From contig NZ_JAOASQ010000046.1 in NCBI RefSeq assembly GCF_030158565.1, forward strand, positions 1 to 64,000: DNA of 64,000 nt, given 5' to 3'. Below, one piece after another: positions 39,020 through 46,434 of this stretch. The notes beneath the pieces were generated by a model. That model ran no database searches and was not told the origin of the DNA. It worked only from the letters and a program-made list of their open reading frames with translations. The stretch's first letter is position 1, and the number at the start of each line of letters is the position of its first letter. This DNA comes from Limnohabitans sp. GTDB taxonomy: Bacteria > Pseudomonadota > Gammaproteobacteria > Burkholderiales > Burkholderiaceae_C. The translations under genes and the position numbers were made by a program.

Positions 39020-40480
39020 ATGAAGTCCAAGGGTTGGAGCGTCAAGTTTTTCAAACGTGAACAGCGTTCGCTGTTCGGGGAGATCCTCGACTGGATGTTG
39101 ACCCCGCTGCTGCTGCTGTGGCCCATCAGCCTGGCCTTGACCTGGCTGGTGGCGCAGGGCCTGGCCAACAAGCCCTTTGACCGTGCCATGGTCTACAACG
39201 TGCAGGCCTTGGCGCAACAGGTCAAATTGGGGCCCGACAAAAAAGTCCAGTTCAACCTGCCTCAGCCAGCCAGCGAATTGCTGCGCGCCGATGAAACAGA
39301 CCTCGTTTATTACCAAGTGCGTGGGGCCAACAACGAGCACTTGAGCGGTGACCGCGATGTGCCCATGCCGCCCGATGAAGAGGACAAAGGCAGCAGCTAC
39401 GAAGTGCACATCCGTGACGACGAAATGCGCGGCATGGAAGTGCGCGTGGCCTACACCTGGATACGGCTGGATGCCGATGGTAAGCGGCCTGCGCTGGTGC
39501 AAGTGGCCGAGACCCGTGAAAAACGCTCCGTGCTGGCCGCAGAGATCATCAAGGGGGTGATGCTGCCCCAGTTTGCCTTGCTGCCCTTGGCGGTGCTCTT
39601 GGTGTGGCTGGCGCTGGTGCGCGGCATCAAGCCTTTGTCTGAGCTGGAAGAGCGCATCCGTGCCCGCAAGCCCGACGACTTGAGCCCTTTGGACGACAAG
39701 GCGGTGCCCATGGAAGTGGCGCCACTGGTGCTGTCGGTGAATGACCTGCTTGAACGGCTGAAAGACTCCATCGTCACGCAAAAGCGTTTTTTGGCCGATG
39801 CGGCGCACCAGCTCAAGACACCGCTGGCAGGTTTGCGCATGCAGGCCGACCTGGCGCAACGCTCAGGCTCCAGCGAAGAAGACCTCAAAAAATCGCTGCA
39901 GCAAATTGGCCGCGCCAGCGTGCAAGCCACCCACACCGTGAACCAGTTGCTGTCTTTGGCGCGGGCCGAGGGTGGGGGGACCAGCGTGCCCCAGCAAGCC
40001 TGCGACATGGTGCGCTTGGTCAGCGATGTGCTGCAAGACAGCTTGCCCCGCGCCATGGACAAAGGCCTGGACCTGGGCTACGAGGGCGTGGACGCCGATA
40101 CCCCTGGCGTGAAAGTGACGGGCAACCCCATCTTGCTCAAGGAGATGGTGCGCAACCTGGTCGAAAACGCCATCCACTACACGCCTTCCACGGCGCAGCG
40201 GCCAGGCGTGATCACGGTGCGCGTGTTGGTCGACCCCTACAGCAAGGCGCTGGTCTTGCAGGTCGAAGACAACGGCCCGGGCATTCCGGTGCCCGAGCGC
40301 GATCTGGTGTTTCAGCCGTTTTACAGGGCCTTGGGCACCAACGTGGATGGCTCAGGCCTGGGCCTGCCCATCGTCAAGGAAATTGCGCAGCAGCACGGCG
40401 CCACGGTCAGCATTGCCCCGACGTTTGAGAACCAGACGCCGCCTGGTGCGTGCTTTACGCTGCGCTTCAAAGTCTTTTGA
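39020..40480 (+). CDS. TctE-like sensor histidine kinase
   Basis: A 486-residue membrane kinase. The first helix (about 25-45), a periplasmic 2CSK-N/TctE-type sensor domain (about 50-175), the second helix (182-201), a HAMP-like linker, HisKA with His263 in DAAHQLKTPLAGLRMQADLA, and HATPase with NLVENAIHYTP, DNGPGIPVPE and GSGLGLPIVKEIA are visible. Kinases of this group sense tricarboxylates or operate in general envelope control. Confidence 0.92.
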   Translation: MKSKGWSVKFFKREQRSLFGEILDWMLTPLLLLWPISLALTWLVAQGLANKPFDRAMVYNVQALAQQVKLGPDKKVQFNLPQPASELLRADETDLVYYQVRGANNEHLSGDRDVPMPPDEEDKGSSYEVHIRDDEMRGMEVRVAYTWIRLDADGKRPALVQVAETREKRSVLAAEIIKGVMLPQFALLPLAVLLVWLALVRGIKPLSELEERIRARKPDDLSPLDDKAVPMEVAPLVLSVNDLLERLKDSIVTQKRFLADAAHQLKTPLAGLRMQADLAQRSGSSEEDLKKSLQQIGRASVQATHTVNQLLSLARAEGGGTSVPQQACDMVRLVSDVLQDSLPRAMDKGLDLGYEGVDADTPGVKVTGNPILLKEMVRNLVENAIHYTPSTAQRPGVITVRVLVDPYSKALVLQVEDNGPGIPVPERDLVFQPFYRALGTNVDGSGLGLPIVKEIAQQHGATVSIAPTFENQTPPGACFTLRFKVF

Positions 40481-40504
40481 GCCCGCGCCAGGCGCCAAAA
40501 CCAC

Positions 40505-41164
40505 TCAGGCGGGCTTGCCCATGTTGAGCTGCAGGCGCTCACGCTCCATCACGCGGGCCACGGCAGGCACCGCCGCGACCTTTTGCACAAAGGCCCACAG
40601 CTCGGGGTGCTCTTCGGGCGTGATGCCGGCAATCGTGCCCCAACGGGTCAGGGTCAAGCTGTAGGCGTCGAGCACGCCGAACTGCTCACCGCTCAACCAA
40701 GCCTGGCCTTTGGCGGCTGCGGCTTTGACCAAGGCCTGCAACTCGCCCAGCATGCCCCGGAACAACTGCGTGTTGTAGGGCTTGAGCGCGGCCTGCACTT
40801 CGGGCAAGTCCGAAAACTTTTGCGGCATGAAGATGTGCGTGAAGGTCGGGTGCACCGTGTTGTTCATCCAGGCCAGTGTGGAGATGGCTTGTGCGCGGGC
40901 AATGGGCTCCGTGGGCAAGAAGCCCGCCTGCGGGAAGAGCTGGTCCAGGTGCAGCACGATCGCCACGATCTGGGTGACGACCTGACCGTTGTTGACCAGC
41001 ACGGGCACTTGGCCGCGTGGGTTGATGGCTTTGTACTCCTCGCTGTTTTGCTCGCCTTTGTGCAGCTTGACCATGTGCGGTTCAAACTCGGCGCCACTCA
41101 TCTCGAGCAGCACATGGGGCACAAAGGAACAGGCGCCAGGGGCGAAATACAGTGTCAGGCTCAT
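40505..41164 (-). CDS. glutathione S-transferase family protein
   Basis: A 219-residue beta-class-like GST. MSLTLYFAPGACSFVPHVLL holds the conserved cysteine of beta GSTs (about Cys12); NPRGQVPVLVNNGQ binds glutathione; the helical C-terminal domain follows. It is the third gene of a short minus-strand group after birA and a small membrane-anchored gene, with 18 bp spacing. Substrate unknown. Confidence 0.9.
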   Translation of the reverse strand: MSLTLYFAPGACSFVPHVLLEMSGAEFEPHMVKLHKGEQNSEEYKAINPRGQVPVLVNNGQVVTQIVAIVLHLDQLFPQAGFLPTEPIARAQAISTLAWMNNTVHPTFTHIFMPQKFSDLPEVQAALKPYNTQLFRGMLGELQALVKAAAAKGQAWLSGEQFGVLDAYSLTLTRWGTIAGITPEEHPELWAFVQKVAAVPAVARVMERERLQLNMGKPA

Positions 41165-41182
41165 GGGGTCTCCGATAGGGGG

Positions 41183-41548
41183 TTAATTGGATGCGGGCTT
41201 GGCCTGCGGTGCCGTGGCAGGCGCTGTGCTCACCGGCGCAGACGCGGCACCAGAAGGTGCGACAGCCGCGGGCGTGGGTTTGGCGGGCAAGACTTCGGGC
41301 GCTTTGCCAGCAGGCGCGGCAGCCGCTTCAGAAGCTGGTGCAGCGGGCGAAGGCGAAGACGCAGGTGTGGGTGCAGTCTGGCCTGGCAGCGTGAACTGCA
41401 AGGCCTCGGGCTTGATTTGTTGCTGCAAGCGCTCTGGCTCGCGTTGCACATTGGGGCCCCAGCCCCAGCGGGCAAAGGCGTCCCACTGCCAGGCCAGTGT
41501 GATGACGTTGAGCAGCAGCAACAGGGCTATCCACCAGCGGATTTTCAT
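41183..41548 (-). CDS. hypothetical membrane-anchored Ala/Pro-rich protein
   Basis: A 121-residue protein with one N-terminal membrane helix (about 5-20) followed by an extended Ala/Pro/Ser-rich tail of low complexity, which would reach into the periplasm. The family is not recognised. Its ATG overlaps the birA stop (ATGA), so it is probably translated with birA; a GST gene follows. Similar small proteins beside birA occur in related Burkholderiales genomes, as far as I recall, but no function is known. Confidence 0.75.
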   Translation of the reverse strand: MKIRWWIALLLLLNVITLAWQWDAFARWGWGPNVQREPERLQQQIKPEALQFTLPGQTAPTPASSPSPAAPASEAAAAPAGKAPEVLPAKPTPAAVAPSGAASAPVSTAPATAPQAKPASN

Positions 41549-42318
41549 GGTTGGTCCTCGGCAAAGGGGCGCACGCTGACTTCGGAACTGTGGATGTCCA
41601 CCACGCCAGCATCGGTCTGCAATCGTAGCGCACCGCTGGCGCTGACACCCCGCGAAGTGCCCTGCAACCCATCGCTGGTGTGTACGCGCCGACCTTTGAG
41701 CACGTCACGCGCTTCAAAGCGTGCTTGCAGGGGGGCAAAGCCGGTGGTCTCAAAAGCCAAAATGGTCTGGATCAAGGGCGCCGCAACGCGCGCCAGTGCC
41801 GCAGCGGCAGTCGCGTCAGGCCAGCATTCGGTCAAGGCTGCAGGCGGGGTGTTCAGGCCATCGGCCGGGCGCGGACGGATGTTCAGGCCCACACCGATCA
41901 CCACCTGGCTGCGCCCCCCCATGCTGGCGGCTTCCACCAGAATGCCGCCCAGTTTTCGTTCTTGCATCCACAAATCGTTGGGCCATTTCAAGCGCACATC
42001 GGGGTGCAGGCTTTCGGCCAGACTCAGACCCACCGCCAAGGACAGGCCTGACCAGTCTTGGGGGGCGATGGGCAGGCTCAGCGAGAAGGTCAGTGAATCA
42101 CCCGGCTGGCTTTGCCACACGCGGCCCATGCGGCCACGGCCTGCGGTCTGGCGCTCGGCCACCATCAGCGTGGGCTCATGTTGGCCTGCGCGGGCGCGGC
42201 GCATGAGTTCGCTGTTGCTGGAGTCGATCTCGGGCAGGATATCGACGGTGAAGTCGGGCAGCCAGGGAAAGACTTGCTCCCAGATGGCTTCAGCGGGCCA
42301 GGCGGTGGGGGTCATCAT
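41545..42318 (-). CDS. birA: biotin--[acetyl-CoA-carboxylase] ligase
   Basis: A 257-residue class I biotin protein ligase. The biotinyl-AMP site is seen in TAGRGRMGRVW and KWPNDLW...KLGGILVE, and a C-terminal SH3-like domain ends the protein. It lacks the N-terminal helix-turn-helix of E. coli BirA, so it should biotinylate AccB without acting as a repressor. It starts with two successive ATG codons (42318, 42315). Confidence 0.93.
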   Translation of the reverse strand: MMTPTAWPAEAIWEQVFPWLPDFTVDILPEIDSSNSELMRRARAGQHEPTLMVAERQTAGRGRMGRVWQSQPGDSLTFSLSLPIAPQDWSGLSLAVGLSLAESLHPDVRLKWPNDLWMQERKLGGILVEAASMGGRSQVVIGVGLNIRPRPADGLNTPPAALTECWPDATAAAALARVAAPLIQTILAFETTGFAPLQARFEARDVLKGRRVHTSDGLQGTSRGVSASGALRLQTDAGVVDIHSSEVSVRPFAEDQP

Positions 42319-42372
42319 GAGAAAAATGCCAAGCAGGGTGTCATTGCGAAAAGGGCGCTCACTTCAGGGCTG

Positions 42373-42466
42373 ACGGCATCGCGAGCGAAGCGTGGCGATC
42401 CAGCGTGTTTGCGGTTTTGCGTGGAGTCTGGATGGCCACGTCGCTTCGCTCCTCGCCATGACGGCT
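42373..42466. repeat. REP/BIME-like intergenic palindrome
   Basis: About 90 bp form an imperfect inverted repeat: GCGAGCGAAGCGTGGCGATC (42381-42400) on the left pairs with GATGGCCACGTCGCTTCGCT and CTCGC on the right (42431-42455). The outer parts TGACGGC and ATGACGGC extend it. Such TCATGGCGAG-type palindromes recur in many proteobacterial genomes between converging or divergent genes. It could act as a terminator in both directions for birA and SET transcripts. Confidence 0.7.
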
Positions 42467-42480
42467 TGTGAGGCGCAATG

Positions 42481-43125
42481 CTATTGAGAGGCCTTCTTGA
42501 CCTTTTTGGCCGACTTCTTCTTGTCCTTGTCCTTCGGTTTGGCATCGGCCTTCACTTTGGACTTTGGCTTGGCCTCCGACTTGGCCTTGTCTTTGGATTT
42601 GCCTTTGGCCTTCTTTTGGCCTGGAATCTTGGGCGTGTCGGCGCGGTCTTTGGGCGACAGCAGCGTGCCCCGGCAGTTCTTGGCGCCGCACCAGCAGGGG
42701 TACTCGGCCTTGAGTTTCTTGGTGTAGGGCTCGTCGATGATCAGGCCGTAGTCGTAGTTCAGCTCTTCACCGGCGTGGATGTTGCGCAGCGCCTTGATGA
42801 AGATGCGCTCGTTCTCTTCGTCGGCCTCGCAGTTGGGGTCGCAGCTGTGGTTGATCCAGCGCGAAGAGTTGCCGCCGTGCAGCGCGTCGATCACCTTGTC
42901 CTCGTTCACATGAAAGTAGAAGGTGTGGTTCGGGTCTTTGGGGTCGTGCGGGTGGCGGTCTTGCGCCTCGTCCCAGCTGATGATCTCGCCCACGTATTCA
43001 ATCAGCGTCTCGCCCTCGGCGAGGTCTTGCAGGGCAAACACGCCTTTGCCATGCACACCGGAGCGGCGAACCTGGATGCGTCGCTTGGATGTCGAACCGG
43101 AAGAAGAAACAGGGGATTTGGCCAC
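42481..43125 (-). CDS. SET domain protein-lysine methyltransferase
   Basis: About 214 residues. The SET domain (about 15-130) has RRSGVHGKGVFA, the SAM-binding NHSCDPNC and the catalytic ELNYDYG motif; a short post-SET zinc motif CWCGAKNCRGTLL follows (about 144-157). The last about 45 residues are almost only Lys, Ala, Ser, Asp and Pro, like histone H1 tails. SET enzymes are mainly eukaryotic; bacterial ones are known in Chlamydia, Legionella and some Burkholderiales, where histone-like proteins can be the substrate. The GTG at 43125 is preferred over a TTG at 43134. It is divergent from the topoisomerase-SWIB gene. Confidence 0.92.
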   Translation of the reverse strand: MAKSPVSSSGSTSKRRIQVRRSGVHGKGVFALQDLAEGETLIEYVGEIISWDEAQDRHPHDPKDPNHTFYFHVNEDKVIDALHGGNSSRWINHSCDPNCEADEENERIFIKALRNIHAGEELNYDYGLIIDEPYTKKLKAEYPCWCGAKNCRGTLLSPKDRADTPKIPGQKKAKGKSKDKAKSEAKPKSKVKADAKPKDKDKKKSAKKVKKASQ

Positions 43126-43153
43126 GGTGTTCAAAAATTTGTTATGGTGAATT

Positions 43154-43217
43154 CATGTGGGCGTGCGCGTGAGCGCGCCCAGGCGTGCATGTGTGCGAGC
43201 GCGCGAGCGCACGCGAG
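43154..43217. other. alternating purine-pyrimidine tract (Z-DNA-prone)
   Basis: The short spacer between the SET and topoisomerase genes holds about 60 bases rich in CG, GC, TG and CA steps (for example GCGTGCGCGTGAGCGCGC and GTGTGCGAGCGCGCGAGCGC). Such alternation favours left-handed DNA under negative supercoiling. It lies 17 bp before the topoisomerase ATG. Confidence 0.5.
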
Positions 43218-43234
43218 ACAAGGGGATTGTAGAC

Positions 43235-46150
43235 ATGAAAACTTTGGTGATTGCAGAGAAGCCTTCGGTGGCTCAAGACATCGTTCGGGCCCTGACCCCT
43301 GTGGCGGGCAAGTTCGAGAAACACGATGACCATTTCGAGAGCGACACTTATGTGGTGACGAGCGCGGTGGGCCACCTGGTGGAGATCCAGGCCCCCGAGC
43401 AATACGACGTGAAACGCGGCAAGTGGAGCTTTGCCAACCTGCCCGTGATCCCGCCGCACTTTGACTTGAAGCCGGTGGACAAAACCAAGAGCCGTTTGAG
43501 CGCCGTGGTCAAGCAGGCCAAGCGCAAGGATGTGACCGCCCTGATTAACGCCTGTGACGCGGGCCGCGAGGGTGAGCTGATCTTCCGCTTGATTGAGCAG
43601 TACGCAGGTGGCGCCAAACCGCTGAACAAACCCGTCAAGCGTTTGTGGCTGCAGTCCATGACGCCGCAAGCGATCCGCGATGGCTTTGACAGCCTGCGCA
43701 GCGAACAACAAATGCAGGGCCTGGCCGACGCCGCTCGCAGCCGGTCTGAAGCCGACTGGCTGGTGGGCATCAACGGCACCCGCGCCATGACCGCGTTCAA
43801 CTCGCGCGACGGTGGTTTCTTTTTGACCACCGTGGGCCGGGTGCAAACGCCCACGCTGGCCGTGGTGGTCGAGCGCGAAGAGCAAATCCGCAAGTTCATG
43901 AGCCGCGACTATTGGGAAATCCACGCCGAGTTCGCCGCTGCCGCAGGCACCTACCCCGGCAAGTGGTTCGACCCGAAGTGGAAGAAAGAAGAAGACGCCG
44001 AAAAGAAAGCCGACCGCAAATGGACCGCCGCTGAAGCGCAAGCCATCGTCGACGCGGTGCGCGGCCAGACGGCCACCGTGACCGAAGAGGCCACGCCCAC
44101 CACGCAAGCCAGCCCCGGCCTGTTTGACTTGACCAGCCTGCAGCGCGAAGCCAACGGCAAGTTCGGCTTCTCGGCCAAGACCACGTTGGCCCTGGCCCAA
44201 AGCCTGTACGAGCGCCACAAGGCCCTGACCTACCCGCGTACCGACTCGCGCCACCTGCCCGAAGACTACGTGCCCGTGGCCAAACAAACCTTCGAGATGC
44301 TGGCCGACAGCGGCATGCGCCACCTGGCCCCGCACGCGCTCACCGCGCTCAACAACAACTACGTGCGCAAGATCCCGCGCGTGTTCGACAACAAAAAGGT
44401 GTCGGACCACTTCGCCATCATCCCCACGCTGCAAGCGCCCAGCGGCTTGTCCGAGGCCGAGCAAAAGCTCTATGACCTGGTGGTGCGCCGCTTCATGGCG
44501 GTGTTCTTCCCCAGCGCCGAATACCAGGTGACCACCCGCATCAGCGTGGCCGCTGGCCACAGCTTCAAGACCGTGGGCAAGGTGCTGGTCAAGCCGGGTT
44601 GGCTTGCCATCTACGGCAAGGAAGCGGCCAATGAGGTGGAAGACGCCAAAGACGGCGACAAAGGCCAGAACCTGGTGCCGGTGCAGCCGGGCGAGCAGGT
44701 CGGTGTCGAGTCAGTCGAAGCCAAGGGCTTGAAAACCCGCCCACCGGCACGCTATTCAGAAGCCACGCTGCTGGGCGCCATGGAAGGCGCAGGCAAGATG
44801 GTGGACGACGACGAACTGCGCGAAGCCATGCAGGAAAAAGGCCTGGGCACGCCAGCCACCCGCGCCGCCATCATCGAAGGCCTGATCAACGAGAAGTACA
44901 TGCTGCGCGAAGGCCGCGAGATGATCCCGACGGCCAAGGCCTTCCAGCTCATGACGCTGCTGCGCGGCCTGCAGGTGGAAGAACTCTCCAAGCCCGAGCT
45001 GACCGGCGAGTGGGAATACAAGCTGGCTCAAATGGAACAAGGCAAGTTGAGCCGCGCCACCTTCATGGCCGAGATCGCGGCCATGACCGAGCACATCGTC
45101 AAGAAGGCCAAAGAATACGACCGCGACACCGTGCCCGGTGACTACGCGACGCTCACCACCCCCTGCCCCAACTGCGGCGGCGTGGTCAAAGAGAACTACC
45201 GCAGATATACATGCACGGGCGCACAAGGTGCTGCTGAAGGCTGCGGCTTCTCGTTTGGCAAATCGCCCGCTGGTCGCACCTTCGAGCCTGCCGAGGTCGA
45301 GCAGTTCATGCGCGACAAGAAGATTGGCCCGCTGGACGGCTTCCGCTCCAAAGCCGGTTGGCCCTTCGTGGCCGAGATGGCGCTCAAGTACAACGAAGAA
45401 GAAAAAAACTGGAAGCTCGAATTCGACTTCGGAGACGACAAGAAGAACGAAGAAAGCGGCGAGATCGTCGAGTTCACCGACGAGTCGCTGGGCGCCTGCC
45501 CCAAGTGTGGCAGCGCTGTGCACGAGCACGGCAGCAACTACGTGTGCAGCAAAGCCGTGCCCACCCACGAGCAACCCACGCCCAGCTGCGACTTCAAAAC
45601 CGGCAAGATCATCTTGCAGCAACCGGTGGAGCGCGAACAGGTCGTCAAATTGCTGAGCACTGGCAAGACCGATTTGCTCGACAAGTTCGTGAGCAACCGC
45701 ACGCGCCGCAGCTTCAAGGCCATGCTGGCCTGGAACCCCGAAGAGGGCAAAGTGGCTTTTGAATTTGAGCAGCGCGAAGGCGGCAAGAAATACCCGCCGC
45801 GCAAGACCGCTGCCAAAAAGACACCTTTTGGCAAGCCAGCCGCCAAGAAGACCGCCGTCAAAACCCCCGCTGCCAGAAAAGCCGCCAAGACCGCCGCGCC
45901 CAAAGCGCCGCGCAAAGCCGCTGTCGGCACGCTCAAGCCCAGCGCCTCATTGGCCGCCGTGATCGGGGACGGCACTTATGCCCGCACCGAAGTGGTCAAG
46001 AAGATCTGGGACTACATCAAGGCCAATGGCCTGCAAGACCCGGCAGACAAGCGCTCCATCAAAGCCGATGGCAAGCTGCAAGCGGTGTTTGGCAAAGACC
46101 AAGCCACCATGTTTGAGTTGGCGGGGATCATTGGCAAGCATTTGAGCTGA
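43235..46150 (+). CDS. topB: DNA topoisomerase III with Lys/Ala linker and SWIB domain
   Basis: A 971-residue type IA topoisomerase. Order: TOPRIM (MKTLVIAEKPSVAQD; CDAGREGELIFRLI), the core with the active-site tyrosine in LTYPRTDSR (about residue 333), two C-terminal zinc-binding modules (CPNCGG... and CPKCGS...), a Lys/Ala/Pro-rich histone-H1-like linker (848-897) and a SWIB/MDM2-type domain (898-971: KKIWDYIKANGLQDP, KADGKLQAVFG). The ATG at 43235 is used; a longer GTG start would translate the spacer tract into an Arg-rich leader. E. coli TopB has 653 residues and lacks the tail. SWIB-topoisomerase fusions are also known from Chlamydia. It should resolve DNA entanglements; the tail likely adds chromatin or protein contacts. 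Confidence 0.94.
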   Translation: MKTLVIAEKPSVAQDIVRALTPVAGKFEKHDDHFESDTYVVTSAVGHLVEIQAPEQYDVKRGKWSFANLPVIPPHFDLKPVDKTKSRLSAVVKQAKRKDVTALINACDAGREGELIFRLIEQYAGGAKPLNKPVKRLWLQSMTPQAIRDGFDSLRSEQQMQGLADAARSRSEADWLVGINGTRAMTAFNSRDGGFFLTTVGRVQTPTLAVVVEREEQIRKFMSRDYWEIHAEFAAAAGTYPGKWFDPKWKKEEDAEKKADRKWTAAEAQAIVDAVRGQTATVTEEATPTTQASPGLFDLTSLQREANGKFGFSAKTTLALAQSLYERHKALTYPRTDSRHLPEDYVPVAKQTFEMLADSGMRHLAPHALTALNNNYVRKIPRVFDNKKVSDHFAIIPTLQAPSGLSEAEQKLYDLVVRRFMAVFFPSAEYQVTTRISVAAGHSFKTVGKVLVKPGWLAIYGKEAANEVEDAKDGDKGQNLVPVQPGEQVGVESVEAKGLKTRPPARYSEATLLGAMEGAGKMVDDDELREAMQEKGLGTPATRAAIIEGLINEKYMLREGREMIPTAKAFQLMTLLRGLQVEELSKPELTGEWEYKLAQMEQGKLSRATFMAEIAAMTEHIVKKAKEYDRDTVPGDYATLTTPCPNCGGVVKENYRRYTCTGAQGAAEGCGFSFGKSPAGRTFEPAEVEQFMRDKKIGPLDGFRSKAGWPFVAEMALKYNEEEKNWKLEFDFGDDKKNEESGEIVEFTDESLGACPKCGSAVHEHGSNYVCSKAVPTHEQPTPSCDFKTGKIILQQPVEREQVVKLLSTGKTDLLDKFVSNRTRRSFKAMLAWNPEEGKVAFEFEQREGGKKYPPRKTAAKKTPFGKPAAKKTAVKTPAARKAAKTAAPKAPRKAAVGTLKPSASLAAVIGDGTYARTEVVKKIWDYIKANGLQDPADKRSIKADGKLQAVFGKDQATMFELAGIIGKHLS

Positions 46151-46193
46151 CTTTTGCGCTCGCCCTGAGCCGTCGACGTTTTTCGGCGGCATT

Positions 46194-46222
46194 GAAAACG
46201 CCACGCTTGCCGTGGCGTTTTC
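46194..46222 (+). terminator. rho-independent terminator after topB
   Basis: AAAACGCCACG and CGTGGCGTTTT form an 11-bp perfect stem around CTTGC. It starts 44 bp after the stop codon. Because the stem carries A-run and T-run on either side, it can act in both directions. Confidence 0.88.
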
Positions 46223-46434
46223 ATGTGTACGTACTTTGCGGACCCCGCCCTAATTGTTTGTGGACGATGGTTTTGAGAGTTTGTTGTTTGCAGCTGGTGA
46301 TTTTCATTCAAATGTCATTTTTATAGATTAAAAAATGTAATAAATGTTGAAAAATAATACCTAAAAATTAAATATATCTTGATACTTTGCAAAAATAGCT
46401 GCCTGCCAATCAACCATCGTAAGGGGTTATTTTT
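46223..46434 (+). promoter_or_regulatory. AT-rich upstream region of VCBS adhesin gene
   Basis: About 210 bp between the terminator and the adhesin ATG. The last 120 bp are very AT-rich (TAAAAAATGTAATAAATG and similar), as seen in promoters silenced by H-NS-like proteins. AAGGGG lies 9 bases before the ATG at 46435. No exact promoter is called. Confidence 0.4.

Noticed and set aside
43157-43234. Arg-rich 26-residue N-terminal extension of TopB from a GTG
   Set aside because: It translates the alternating CG tract; the TOPRIM domain begins normally at the ATG at 43235, which has its own AGGGG.
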